DNA from: Enterobacter sp. Cy-643
Lineage (GTDB): Bacteria; Pseudomonadota; Gammaproteobacteria; Enterobacterales; Enterobacteriaceae
Reading direction: 5' to 3'
DNA length: 64,000 nucleotides
Assembly: GCF_011752815.1 (NCBI RefSeq)
Contig: NZ_VWWV01000006.1
Coordinates: 111,955 to 175,954, forward strand
Shown here one piece after another: positions 51,794-60,112 of the stretch; the stretch's first letter is position 1, and each line of letters starts with the position of its first letter. The position numbers were made by a program, and so were the translations under genes. The notes beneath the pieces are model-generated. The model was not told where the DNA came from. It saw nothing but the letters and a program-made list of their open reading frames with translations, and did not search any database.

Positions 51794-52126
51794 TTAAGTC
51801 TTGTCTTTCACCGTTTCGGTTCCACCGTTATTTTTCACCGAGGCAATGCCTTTATCCCGGGACTGCTCCGTGGCGTACATCTGGCTGGTGCCAATCACCT
51901 GATGATTGCCGGCCTTAAGGTTAAAGTAGAACTTCCCGTTGCTGGCGACCTTTTTGTCGTAGCGCTCCTCCAGCGGGCTGTTGGTGCGCACGGAGGCGAT
52001 GCCGTTGTCCGCCGAGGCGCGGGTTTTATACAGCTCGCTGGTGAGCACCACTTCGCCATTGCCCGCCTTGAGCACGAATTTAAACTGCCCGTCGCTGCTT
52101 TTGCTTAATTCGAACCAACCAGACAT
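51794..52126 (-). CDS. yegP: DUF1508 protein YegP
   Basis: 110 residues with two tandem DUF1508 repeats: GWFELSKSSDGQFKFVLKAG and the later NGKFYFNLKAGNHQVIGTSQ. It matches E. coli YegP throughout. A ribosome site (AAGGAG) precedes the start. The function is not established. It is read in the same direction as the ExoY-like gene, which starts 60 bases downstream, so transcription may continue into it. Confidence 0.9.
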   Translation of the reverse strand: MSGWFELSKSSDGQFKFVLKAGNGEVVLTSELYKTRASADNGIASVRTNSPLEERYDKKVASNGKFYFNLKAGNHQVIGTSQMYATEQSRDKGIASVKNNGGTETVKDKT

Positions 52127-52226
52127 GTTAACTCCTTGATTAAAATCATAAACAGTTAATAGATTGGGTGAACTTCAAAAACAGTATGTACGAAAAACAA
52201 CCATATCGCCCACCCCGCCAGCGCCC

Positions 52227-52248
52227 TGCCGGGACAAATGTCCCGGCA
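52227..52248. repeat. Inverted repeat before the Crp-like gene
   Basis: TGCCGGGAC, four bases, GTCCCGGCA: a 9-bp stem between divergent yegP and the Crp-like regulator. It lacks a T-tract; an operator or small hairpin are both possible. Confidence 0.5.
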
Positions 52249-52352
52249 ACGATGCGGATTTCAGATCCCGCTGGCAGTTTTCACGCTAATCTGTGGGCAA
52301 CACGGGACGGGCGTCCTGTCCTTATTTGACGGGAAATTTTATAGTGAACACC

Positions 52353-53042
52353 ATGAAAAACGAGAGCAGGCCCGGCGACTGGCTGAACGTCATTGAACGC
52401 GTGACCGGCGACCCGGTGCTGTATGAGCTGCTGAAGTACTGCCCGCTGGATATTCTGCGCAGCTGGCAGCTAAAACATTACCCTCGTGGCTCACTGATTT
52501 TTCGCCAGGGTGAAATATGCGATGAGTTTCACCTGATCGTTAAAGGAGAAATCGACGTTTTCACCACCGCCGACGACGGGCGAAAATATTCCCAGGCGCG
52601 CTATAAAAAAGGCGACATTCTGGGAGAGCTGGAAATCTTCGAGCGGCGGCAATACATCTGCTCGGTAGAAGCGGTTAGCGACGCGGCACTTTTAGTGCTG
52701 ACGCGGGAAGAATTTATTCGCTGGCTGGGGTTAGACAATTACTTTAATCAAAAAATATTACAGGCCGTGAGCGATCAATATTATCAGCTCTCCAAAAAGG
52801 CCGGAGAAGATATTCTTTATTCGTTACATCAGCGTATTTGCCTGGTGCTGTGGCAGAAATACCAGCCAATACAGGGCAATATCCCGCTTAATAAGCAGCA
52901 ATTAAGCGAGCAGTTTGCGGTGGCCCCGCGCAGCATTAACCGCATTTTATCTGAACTGCGGGAAGACAATATTATTGCGATTCACGGCGAGCAGATTCAG
53001 GTTCTCGACCCTCAGCGCCTGCGCCAGCACGCCGAACATTAA
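52353..53042 (+). CDS. Crp/Fnr-family regulator (YeiL-like)
   Basis: 229 residues from MKNESRPGDWLNVIE; a longer in-frame start lies at 52293. The cyclic-nucleotide-binding-type beta barrel covers residues 30-120 (GSLIFRQGEICDEFHLIVKG; GDILGELEIFE). The C-terminal helix-turn-helix is LNKQQLSEQFAVAPRSINRI. The cNMP-contact residues are not clearly those of CRP. It lies 58 bases upstream of the phosphorylase gene and probably controls it, with pnuC. Confidence 0.85.
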   Translation: MKNESRPGDWLNVIERVTGDPVLYELLKYCPLDILRSWQLKHYPRGSLIFRQGEICDEFHLIVKGEIDVFTTADDGRKYSQARYKKGDILGELEIFERRQYICSVEAVSDAALLVLTREEFIRWLGLDNYFNQKILQAVSDQYYQLSKKAGEDILYSLHQRICLVLWQKYQPIQGNIPLNKQQLSEQFAVAPRSINRILSELREDNIIAIHGEQIQVLDPQRLRQHAEH

Positions 53043-53100
53043 ATAACAGCAGCCAATCCTGAGCCATGCCAAATGGCTCGTTTAACGCCAGGTAACTATC

Positions 53101-53847
53101 ATGACCCAACTCCAGCCCCATATCCGGCTCAGCCGGGAGATGACGCACGCCCGTTATGCGCTCCTGCCGGGCGATCCGAAACGCGTGGAACACGTCGCGC
53201 AGTTTCTGGACAACGTTGAAGACTTCGGCAGCAACCGCGAATATCGCGCCCTGCGCGGCTGGTTCCGCGGCGTGGAAGTGCTGGTAATGTCCACCGGCAT
53301 GGGCGGGCCTTCTACCGCCATCGCCGTGGAAGAGCTGCGCCAGATTGGCGTCACCAACCTCATCCGCATCGGCAGCTGCGGGGCGATGCAAAATCACATT
53401 CGTCTCGGCGACCTGGTGATTGCCACCGCCGCCGTGCGGGATGAAGGTACCAGCCAGATGTACATCGACAAAGGCTACCCGGCCTGCGCGGACATCGGCC
53501 TGGTTCACCACCTGACACAGCAAGCCAAACGCCTGGGCTACGCCAGCCACTGCGGCTACGTGCGCAGCCACGACAGCTTCTACACCGAACGTGAAGACGA
53601 GATTAATCAGTTCTGGTCCGGTAAGGGCATTCTCGCTGCAGACATGGAAACGGCGCCGCTAATGGTCGTGGGCGCGCTGCGCGGCCTGCGTATCGCCTCC
53701 GTACTGAACGTCGTCGTGGAGCACAGCGGCAATCTGGAAGAAGGCATTAACAACTACCAGCAGCAGGAACAATCCTGCCTGCAGGGTGAATCCCGCGAGA
53801 TCTTACTCGCCCTCGAAGCGCTCTACCTTGACAGCCAGGAGCAGTAA
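53101..53847 (+). CDS. Uridine-phosphorylase-like nucleoside phosphorylase (NP-I family)
   Basis: 248 residues. The phosphate-binding RIGSCGAMQ and the base/ribose-binding GILAADMETAPLMVVGAL (with the conserved Glu-Met-Glu pattern in DMET) are as in Udp-like enzymes. It splits a nucleoside to base plus (deoxy)ribose 1-phosphate. The gene is followed after two bases by a PnuC-type transporter, so imported nucleoside is probably cleaved at once. The preferred nucleoside cannot be told from sequence. Confidence 0.87.
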   Translation: MTQLQPHIRLSREMTHARYALLPGDPKRVEHVAQFLDNVEDFGSNREYRALRGWFRGVEVLVMSTGMGGPSTAIAVEELRQIGVTNLIRIGSCGAMQNHIRLGDLVIATAAVRDEGTSQMYIDKGYPACADIGLVHHLTQQAKRLGYASHCGYVRSHDSFYTEREDEINQFWSGKGILAADMETAPLMVVGALRGLRIASVLNVVVEHSGNLEEGINNYQQQEQSCLQGESREILLALEALYLDSQEQ

Positions 53848-53849
53848 TC

Positions 53850-54566
53850 ATGGATTTCTTCAGCATTAAGAATGTGATGGTCACCATTCCGCTCGGCGAA
53901 GGCGGCTACGCGCTCTCGTGGATCGAGGCCATCGGCACCGTCTTCGGCCTGCTCTGCATCTGGTTCGCCAGCAAAGAGAAAATTATCAACTACCTGTTCG
54001 GCCTGATTAACGTCACGCTGTTTGCGGCGATCTTCTTCCAGATCCAGCTTTACGCCAGCCTGCTGCTGCAGGTGTTCTTCTTTGCCGCCAACCTGTACGG
54101 CTGGTACGCGTGGAGCCGCCAGAACGAGGCCAACGAGGCGGCGCTGAAGATCCGCTGGCTGCCGCGCAGCAAGGCGTTCACGCTGGCGGCGGTTTGCCTG
54201 GTGGCCATTGCGCTGATGACGTTCTTTATCGACCCGGTCTTCGCCGTGCTGACCCACATTGCGGTGGGCATTATGCAGAGCCTTGGCGTCGCGGTTGAGA
54301 TGCCGCAGCTGCAGCCGGATGCCTTCCCGCTGTGGGATTCCGCGATGCTTGTCCTGTCGATTGCCGCAATGGTGCTGATGACGCGTAAATACGTCGAAAA
54401 CTGGCTGCTTTGGGTGATTATCGACGTGATTAGCGTGGTGATTTACGCCATTCAGGGCGTGTATGCCATGTCGCTGGAGTACATCCTGCTGACGGCGATC
54501 GCGGTGATGGGGTCAATGGCGTGGATCAAAAGCGCCAGAATCATTGGCTCCCGTCCTCTCGCTTAA
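53850..54566 (+). CDS. PnuC-family vitamin/nucleoside transporter
   Basis: 238 residues with about seven helices. PnuC signatures are NYLFGLINVTLFAAIFFQIQ, FFFAANLYGWYAWSRQNE and TRKYVENWLLWVIIDVISVV. The WxxW-type residues needed for nicotinamide riboside are only partly matched. Family members carry nicotinamide riboside (PnuC), thiamine (PnuT) or deoxynucleosides (PnuN). Coupling to a nucleoside phosphorylase favours a nucleoside. A terminator follows at 54585. Confidence 0.87.
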   Translation: MDFFSIKNVMVTIPLGEGGYALSWIEAIGTVFGLLCIWFASKEKIINYLFGLINVTLFAAIFFQIQLYASLLLQVFFFAANLYGWYAWSRQNEANEAALKIRWLPRSKAFTLAAVCLVAIALMTFFIDPVFAVLTHIAVGIMQSLGVAVEMPQLQPDAFPLWDSAMLVLSIAAMVLMTRKYVENWLLWVIIDVISVVIYAIQGVYAMSLEYILLTAIAVMGSMAWIKSARIIGSRPLA

Positions 54567-54584
54567 ATCATTTTATTGACTTCA

Positions 54585-54607
54585 AAGGCCGCTTAGCGGC
54601 CTTTTTG
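54585..54607 (+). terminator. Terminator after the pnuC-like gene
   Basis: AAAGGCCGC, TTA, GCGGCCTTTTT, 19 bases past the stop. Confidence 0.88.
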
Positions 54608-55036
54608 CTATTCGGATATATCTCATTTATCACGCCGGATGAAAATTAAGGGCTTTTTTAAAATCTCGCGATTTTCAGCGACCGCTTTCAACCCCCTCAG
54701 CGTATTCATCTACACTTTATTTAAGGTACAGCAGCGACATAATTTTTAACGATCGTTAGCAGGTCGTTTTCACTCTCTCTTTTTACCGGCTTATTCGTTT
54801 CTATTTTCATTCAGGCCTTTCCCTTTAATCGTGCACGACCACTGGATAACCTCATGAAAATATTGTTTTTAAAAATCTTCACGCTGAATTTCAACCCACA
54901 ATTTTACCTATCAGAGCAATCAAACAACTCGCAAAACAGTTTGTTATAACCAGCTGACTGCCGCGCATAAGCCCGCAGCACAAAATTTTGCGACATCTGT
55001 TTTTTGCACCTTCTAATAAAAGTACGGGGTTAAACG
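54608..55036 (+). other. Non-coding region upstream of sodC
   Basis: About 430 bases, AT-rich, between the pnuC terminator and sodC. No reading frame or clear repeat is seen. It contains an ACGATCGTTAGC segment (about 54749) and likely the sodC promoter near its 3' end, but no box is convincing. Confidence 0.5.
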
Positions 55037-55564
55037 ATGAATAAGTTAAAAACATTAAAACTGGCGCTGAGTATTACCGCCCTCGCCTGCACCGGGCTGG
55101 CACAGGCCGCCACGGTAGCCATGAATACCGTAGACGCCAGCGGCACTTCCACCCCGGCGGGCACCATTGAATACCACGCCACCCAGTACGGCGTGGTCTT
55201 TACCCCGAACCTGAAAGGCCTGCCACCGGGCATTCACGGCTTCCACGTGCACACGAATCCGAACTGCGGGCCAGGCATGCAGGACGGCAAAATGGTGGCA
55301 GGCCTGGCGGCGGGCGGCCACCTTGATCCGGCCCACACCGGAAAGCATGAAGGCCCGTGGGGCAACGGCCACCTCGGCGATCTGCCTGCGCTGTACGTCG
55401 ACAGCGACGGCACCGCGACCTATCCGGTGCTGGCGCCACGCCTGCGCATGTCAGACTTAAAAGGCCACTCGCTGATGATCCACGCCGGCGGCGACAACCA
55501 CTCTGACCATCCGGCAATGCTCGGCGGCGGCGGCGCGCGTATGGTTTGTGGAGTGACGTCATGA
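55037..55564 (+). CDS. sodC: Periplasmic Cu/Zn superoxide dismutase SodC
   Basis: 175 residues with a signal peptide ending [10 protein letters not shown]. Copper and zinc ligands appear as [10 protein letters not shown] (two His), [11 protein letters not shown] and [13 protein letters not shown], with the later [13 protein letters not shown]. The cysteine pair is NPNCG and MVCGV. It removes superoxide in the periplasm and may help against host phagocytes. The stop overlaps the start of the DUF3455 gene (ATGA). Pieces of this gene recur further right at 58147 and 59970. Confidence 0.95.
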   Translation: MNKLKTLKLALSITALACTGLAQAATVAMNTVDASGTSTPAGTIEYHATQYGVVFTPNLKGLPPGIHGFHVHTNPNCGPGMQDGKMVAGLAAGGHLDPAHTGKHEGPWGNGHLGDLPALYVDSDGTATYPVLAPRLRMSDLKGHSLMIHAGGDNHSDHPAMLGGGGARMVCGVTS

Positions 55565-56085
55565 GCAAGCGTGTCTTAACGGCGGCGTGCTTAACGCTGA
55601 TGATGGGCGGAGTACCCGCCCTGGTAAACGCGGCAGAGACTTCCATCGACGCGCCCAAAGGCGAGCACCTGCAAACCGAGCTTTATGCCCGAGGCGTGCA
55701 GATCTACCGCTGCGCGGCGGCGGACGCCGAGGCAAAAACCGGGAGCTGGGTATTCCAGGCCCCAGAAGCTGACCTGTTCAGCGACAAAGGCCTGAAGCAC
55801 CTCGTCGGCAAACACTTCGACGGCCCGCACTGGCAGGCCACGGACGGCAGCGTGGTGGCCGGCGCGCTAAGCGCCACTCGCCCGTCGAAAGATAAAGGCT
55901 CGATTCCGTGGCTGCTGCTGACCGGCACTTCAGACGCTCAGCCAGGCCTGTTCGCCAACGTGAGCAGCATCCAGCGCGTGGACACCCGCGGCGGCGTAAC
56001 CGGCCCCACGGTTTGCGACCCGGCGACATTTGGCGCAACGCTGAAAGTGCCTTACACGGCGACTTATAAGTTCTATACGAAGTAG
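55561..56085 (+). CDS. DUF3455 secreted protein coupled to sodC
   Basis: 174 residues from [17 protein letters not shown]; signal peptide ending [11 protein letters not shown]. The DUF3455 body has [10 protein letters not shown] and [13 protein letters not shown] near the N-terminus, [19 protein letters not shown] in the middle and [20 protein letters not shown] at the end. The function is not known. Overlap with sodC by four bases indicates one operon, so a role near SodC in the envelope is likely. Its 3' half recurs in a chimera at 62271-62512. Confidence 0.88.
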   Translation: MSKRVLTAACLTLMMGGVPALVNAAETSIDAPKGEHLQTELYARGVQIYRCAAADAEAKTGSWVFQAPEADLFSDKGLKHLVGKHFDGPHWQATDGSVVAGALSATRPSKDKGSIPWLLLTGTSDAQPGLFANVSSIQRVDTRGGVTGPTVCDPATFGATLKVPYTATYKFYTK

Positions 56086-56098
56086 CAGCCTGCGAAGT

Positions 56099-56117
56099 CC
56101 TGGCCGGAAGGCCGGGG
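56099..56117 (+). terminator. Terminator hairpin of the sodC-DUF3455 operon
   Basis: CCTGGCC, GGAA tetraloop, GGCCGGG, then GCTTTG. The T-tract is short. Near-copies follow the sodC fragments at about 58234 and 60058. Confidence 0.6.
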
Positions 56118-56119
56118 CT

Positions 56120-56458
56120 TTGTGCTAATGGCGTTATTTTTAGGGGAACGGGTGCTTATTGATATTTAGTTTTTACCCTCTCGCCATTTTTAGTTATGCA
56201 ATACTCACCGTCATTAACACCAAAATCGACAGGGCATAGGGATGGTCAAATCTGGCTAAAAATAATACTCATCCAGTTAAAAACCACATCCATTAATTTT
56301 TATTTTATCATGCTCTTCATTAATTCCCTCTGCGGCCTCCATATTGGTTACAAGGGGTTTAGAAGCATGTCACTCATTTGAAAAACATTAATACGATTGA
56401 TAGACAACAGAATAATACTCAATATAACAATTACAATATGAAGAAATTCACTTCCAGA
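56120..56458. other. Low-GC stretch between the DUF3455 gene and the first DUF943 gene
   Basis: About 340 bases. No full gene. The first 50 bases (to about 56165) repeat later after each sodC fragment (GGGGAACGGGTGCTTATTGA and similar). The rest is AT-rich and contains a relic of a DUF3289 gene end, given separately. Confidence 0.6.
56328..56372 (-). pseudogene. Relic of a DUF3289 gene 3' end
   Basis: On the minus strand these bases read SKPLVTNMEA, matching FKPFITNMEATI near the end of the DUF3289 proteins encoded to the right. At the DNA level CTCCATATTGGTTACAAGGG parallels CTTCCATATTGGTAATAAAG in the intact copies. Nothing else of the gene is visible, so it is the trace of a fourth module. 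Confidence 0.65.
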
Positions 56459-56917
56459 TTAATAATCCTCCCGCACCATTTCATCATTTTTTATACTATA
56501 AATACCACTTTCCAACCAAAATGAAACCCCTGTATTATTACTATCCTTAACAAACATGAGTGAATTTTTATCAATGCAGTTTTTCTTTGTTTTCTTATCT
56601 TTAAAGCACCTTCTGTCATACTTCCCTTCTTCTTTATAGCCTTCACCAAAATCCCAGAAAACAACCGTAAATGAGCCGTTTGGACCAGGATTGGGAATAT
56701 CATATTTATATTTAAGCATTTTTTTATTTTTAAGCCACCAGTTGATCTTCCCCGGATCTGTAAATGGGAATGATTTAACCAAAACAGAGGCATGGTTACC
56801 GTCCTTATGAACAGCGATAATTTCCACCGGACGAGTTGACAGCCAAAGAAGATAACTTGCCAGCAAAGATACGGATATATATATAGCAGAGAGAATGTTT
56901 TTATTTTTTACTCTCAT
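56459..56917 (-). CDS. DUF943 family membrane protein, module A
   Basis: 152 residues from MRVKNKNILSAIYISVS. One N-terminal membrane helix is followed by the family core STRPVEIIAVHKDGNHASVL, then WWLKNKKMLKYKYDIPNP, GYKEEGKYDRRCF and NCIDKNS. This predicts a small protein held in the inner membrane with its domain in the periplasm. The start overlaps the end of the DUF3289 gene by 17 bases. DUF943 has no established role; the coupled layout suggests an immunity or partner protein for DUF3289. Confidence 0.82.
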   Translation of the reverse strand: MRVKNKNILSAIYISVSLLASYLLWLSTRPVEIIAVHKDGNHASVLVKSFPFTDPGKINWWLKNKKMLKYKYDIPNPGPNGSFTVVFWDFGEGYKEEGKYDRRCFKDKKTKKNCIDKNSLMFVKDSNNTGVSFWLESGIYSIKNDEMVREDY

Positions 56918-57748
56918 TACGCTCTCCGTAAATATCAACTGTGGCTTCCATATTTGTCATAAAAGGCTTGAACGCAAACAGGCTGTAGCGCTGAAGAATA
57001 AACCAAATACCAAAAAATCGAAAATACTTAAACTTGACCTTAGAAATATCATCATCATCCAGCCCGAAATGATCTTGAACCTCATAGTGAACTTTAGCGT
57101 GATATCTCTCTTTATCAATATATAGAGACTTGATTGTGATATGCGTTGCCCAGGTATCATGCACGGTAATTCCCAGGCCATTAAAATTATCTTTATAACG
57201 ATCAAACTTAGGAAGTTTACCATCTAGAATAGCTTTATTTAGCTCACTTTTACCGTTAGAAGATATGCTTTTGCTTTCCCAGTCGATCTCCGCATCCAGA
57301 GCATCTTTTAATAAACGAAGAGTACTATTTTTGGTTTTGTCATTAACAATATGTTCCTTCAACGCGCTATCCAGTAATTGATGACTAAACTGTTTGCCAT
57401 TACCTTTTTGCATATGTGTGATCATCAGATCGATCAGCAGGTTGTACGGGGGTGCAACGCAAACAGTATGGACAAGTGCCGGAGCTCATCAAAAAGGATC
57501 TCAGCACATTCCCACCGGGTCAGTTTTTCACCTTCTCCCCGGGAGCCGTGGAACATCGACTGCGGCTGGCTGAATGGGCTTATTTTCGTCATTGTGTAAG
57601 GATCTACCCTTGTGGAAACGCCCACCAAATGAAACTTCGCCCTCAGTTCAATCTCAGACAGATCGCCGGACTTCATATCTTTGGCGTTTTTGTCATTCAT
57701 CTTTTTCTGGATTTCAAATATCTTGCAGGGAAATTGCAATGCCGACAT
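56901..57748 (-). pseudogene. DUF3289 gene, module A, frameshifted
   Basis: The N-terminal part starts MSALQFPCKIFEIQKKMNDK and contains AKDMKSGDLSEIELRAKFHL. It runs to about 57449, then the frame is lost in a run of five C (G5 on the plus strand, 57448-57452). One more C would join it to PYNLLIDLMITHMQKGNGKQ and the complete C-terminal half with GITVHDTWATHITIKS and DHFGLDDDD. The ribosome site is also weaker than in the other copies (GGACGTGA instead of GGAGGTGA). It is either decayed, or a homopolymer slip or sequencing error. Confidence 0.82.
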
Positions 57749-57914
57749 AAATCACGTCCATCTATATTGTTGTCTCTATCATCCCGGTAGCCAGGCATGA
57801 TAAGCAGTCTTTATCCGCTGTGTAAGTGTTGTACATTATTAAGAGTCTGAATTCAGATTTCTTAATTGGGATTTTATTCATATCAGAGATGTTGATTTAC
57901 GTCGTTCCCCAGCG
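57749..57914. repeat. Module leader repeat, copy A
   Basis: About 166 bases upstream of the DUF3289 start, nearly identical to 59782-59948 and 61934-62100. It includes TATATTGTTGTCTCTATCAT and CATGATAAGCAGTCTTTA. It must carry the promoter for the minus-strand genes, though I cannot pick the boxes with confidence. Confidence 0.85.
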
Positions 57915-57992
57915 CTCTACAACAAATTGCCTCATTAAAAGGCCATGAGTTATGCTCAATAAAATTAATTCTATTCACCGGGGCAGGCCATC

Positions 57993-58133
57993 ATGAAAAA
58001 ACGAAAAAGCGGCATACGCGACGTGATTGCAGCTGACGATGTAACGGTTGTTGAACCAGTTAACCTCTACGAATGCACTCTGCAGGAGGGCGTATTCGTC
58101 GGACTTTTTGTCGAGATCCAGCGCCACTGCTAG
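57993..58133 (+). pseudogene. Hexapeptide acyltransferase 5' fragment, copy A
   Basis: 46 codons from MKKRKSGIRDVIAADDVTVV to EIQRHC, then TAG. It matches the start of the acyltransferase gene at 63731 (VVEPVNLYECTLHDGVFVGP). The stop results from a point change at the point where the intact gene has TGCGTG; beyond it the sequence joins a sodC fragment. The left-handed beta-helix domain is gone. Confidence 0.8.
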
Positions 58134-58146
58134 ATCGGAGCCGGTA

Positions 58147-58260
58147 CCCTGAAAGGCCTGCCACCGGGCATTCACGGCTTCCACGTGCACACTAATCAGA
58201 ACTGCGGGCCAGGCATGCAGGACGGCAAAATGGTGGCCGGAAGGCCGGGGCCTGGTGCTG
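58147..58260 (+). pseudogene. sodC internal fragment joined to the DUF3455 hairpin, copy A
   Basis: CCTGAAAGGCCTGCCACCGG to CAGGACGGCAAAATGGTGGC repeats bases 55208-55295 of sodC ([16 protein letters not shown]) with a few changes. It then continues as the hairpin found after the DUF3455 gene (TGGCCGGAAGGCCGGGG). The joint shares TGGC or TGGCCGG. It is not a working gene. Confidence 0.85.
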
Positions 58261-58288
58261 ATGGAGTTGTCTTCAGGGGAACAGGCGT

Positions 58289-58756
58289 TCACTGATATTT
58301 TATCAGCTCCCCTTTTTCACTTAATCGATATTGACCATCACGAAAAATAACTACTGTATTTTTATATCTATCCTGCCATACCGTAAAAGCTTTATCTTTA
58401 TCGATGCAATTTAACGGTGGCTCAAGATCGTCAAAACATAGCCGATCGTAACCATCGGTTTCTACATAACCGTCCCCAAAATACCAAAATATAATTTCAA
58501 AAAAACCATCTTTCCCTGTGCCTGGAACATCATATTTTTCTTTGAGCATATCTTTATTTTTCAACCACCAGTGTACTTTACCTTTATTTGTTAAGGGGTA
58601 GTTTTTCACTAAAATGTGGCTGTAACTATTTCTCTTATGAACTGCAACAATTTCAACTGGTCGAAATGCTAACCATAAGCAGTATCCTGCCAATAGACTG
58701 CCAGCTAGAAATTTCAGTCCCTTTACACTACGTCTCAACAATTCGGGTACTGTCAT
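58289..58756 (-). CDS. DUF943 family membrane protein, module B, type 1
   Basis: 155 residues. One N-terminal membrane helix (LKFLAGSLLAGYCLWLAFRP) leads into VEIVAVHKRNSYSHILVKNY, WWLKNKDMLKEKYDVP, GYVETDGYDRLCFDD and NCIDKDKAF. It differs from the module's second DUF943 protein (GYKEEGKYDRLCF) and forms a subgroup with the copy at 60113. It lies about 60 bases downstream of that second gene on the same strand. Probably cotranscribed. Confidence 0.82.
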   Translation of the reverse strand: MTVPELLRRSVKGLKFLAGSLLAGYCLWLAFRPVEIVAVHKRNSYSHILVKNYPLTNKGKVHWWLKNKDMLKEKYDVPGTGKDGFFEIIFWYFGDGYVETDGYDRLCFDDLEPPLNCIDKDKAFTVWQDRYKNTVVIFRDGQYRLSEKGELIKYQ

Positions 58757-58815
58757 GTTTATTCAACCTTTATAATTAAAATTTCTTATCAATACCTCTG
58801 CCGTATAACCAACCA

Positions 58816-59274
58816 TTATTTATTGATTTTTATAACCCTGCCATTTTCATCAACTCGATAAATTCCATCGGAGAGAGTAAATCTGGTTCCATACCTCTGG
58901 CTATTACCGACAGTAAGCACTGTATTTTTATCAATGCAGTTTACTTTTGTTGCCATATCATTGAAACAAAGCCGATCATATTTCCCCTCTTCTTTATAAC
59001 CATCATCAAACAGCCAAAAAACAATACTAGAACTACCGTAGGATGAAGGCTTAGGAATATCATACTTCGTCTTTAGCATTTCTTTATTTTTCAACCACCA
59101 GTCTATTTCACCTTTGTTAGTAAAAGGAAAATTACTCACTAAGACATCGCTATAGCTATTTCTCTGGTGTACGGCAATAATTTCTACCGGACGAAATGAC
59201 AACCATAAATAATATCCTAAAAAAACACCACCAGATAATAATAGACTAATTATTATTTTATTTTTTAATTCCAT
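58816..59274 (-). CDS. DUF943 family membrane protein, module B, type 2
   Basis: 152 residues from MELKNKIIISLLLSGGVFLG. A single N-terminal helix, then SFRPVEIIAVHQRNSYSDVL, WWLKNKEMLKTKYDIPKP and GYKEEGKYDRLCFND. It overlaps the DUF3289 frame by 17 bases, the same as in modules A and C. That constant overlap points to coupled translation with the DUF3289 protein. The gene is intact although its DUF3289 partner is not. Confidence 0.83.
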   Translation of the reverse strand: MELKNKIIISLLLSGGVFLGYYLWLSFRPVEIIAVHQRNSYSDVLVSNFPFTNKGEIDWWLKNKEMLKTKYDIPKPSSYGSSSIVFWLFDDGYKEEGKYDRLCFNDMATKVNCIDKNTVLTVGNSQRYGTRFTLSDGIYRVDENGRVIKINK

Positions 59275-59781
59275 AACGGCCCCCAATAATATGAATAGTG
59301 GCTTCCATATTGGTAATAAAGGGTTTGAAAGCAAATTCTCTGTAACGTTGCAGGACAAACCATATACGAAATAATCGAATGCTTTTGAATTTTATTTTTA
59401 AAATATCATCATCATCCAACCCAAAATGATCCTGAACTTTATAGTGAACTTCAGCGTGATATTGTTCGTTATCAATCGTTAGGGACTTAATTGTGATATG
59501 CGTTGCCCAGGTATCATGCACGGTAATCCCCATGCCATTCACCCGATCCTGGAGGCGATCAAATTTTGGCAGCCTGCCGTTCACAATAGCATCATTCAGA
59601 GCTTTTTTTGTTCTGCTGGATAGCATTTTCTATCCCAGTCAATTGTAGAAATATCTGTCAGGTGGAATTTTGCCTTCAGATCGATTTCGGACAGATCGCC
59701 GGACTTCATATCTTTGGCGTTTTTGTCATTCATCTTTTTCTGGGTTTCAAATATCTTGCAGGGAAATTGCAATGCCGACAT
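59258..59781 (-). pseudogene. DUF3289 gene, module B, internally deleted and frameshifted
   Basis: It opens MSALQFPCKIFETQKKMNDK and keeps DLKAKFHLTDIST, then jumps to IDWDRKCYPAEQKK. About 105 codons present in module C (from SVNPYML to FRDY) are missing. A run of seven A (T7 on the plus strand, 59603-59609) then throws the frame; eight A would rejoin the C-terminal half (ALNDAIVNGRLPKFDR to ITNMEATIHIIGG). Both parts remain recognisable. The ribosome site AGGAGGTGA is intact. Confidence 0.85.
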
Positions 59782-59948
59782 AAATCACCTCCTTGTATAT
59801 TGTTGTCTCTATCATCCCGATAGCCAGGCATGATAAGCAGTCTTTAGCCGCTGTGTAAGTGTTGTACATTATTAAGAGTCTGAATTCAGATTTCTTAATT
59901 GGGATTTTATTCATATCAGAGATGTTGATTTACGTCGTTCCCCAGCGC
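59782..59948. repeat. Module leader repeat, copy B
   Basis: Second copy of the leader. It ends in CCCCAGCGC and passes directly into CACTGCGCGATTGGAGTCGG, which is acyltransferase sequence. In copies A and C the same CCAGCGC is followed by TCTAC. The acyltransferase gene itself has CCAGCGCCACTGC, so the intervening bases were lost between two CCAGCGC repeats. Confidence 0.85.
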
Positions 59949-60090
59949 CACTGCGCGATTGGAGTCGGTACCCTGAAAGGCCTGCCGCCGGGCATTCACG
60001 GCTTCCACGTGCACACTAATCCGAACTGCAGGCCAGCCATGCAGGACGGTAGCGTGGTGGCCGGAAGGCCGGGGCCTGGTGCTGATGGAG
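59949..60090 (+). pseudogene. Acyltransferase/sodC/DUF3455 mosaic fragment, copy B
   Basis: In order: about 20 bases of acyltransferase, then sodC (CTGAAAGGCCTGCCGCCGGG to CATGCAGGACGG), then a few bases of the DUF3455 gene (GGTAGCGTGGTGGCCGG, compare GGCAGCGTGGTGGCCGG at 55846), then its 3' hairpin. Each change of source falls in a short shared sequence. It encodes nothing useful. Confidence 0.82.
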
Positions 60091-60112
60091 TTATTTTCAG
60101 GGAAACGGGTGC

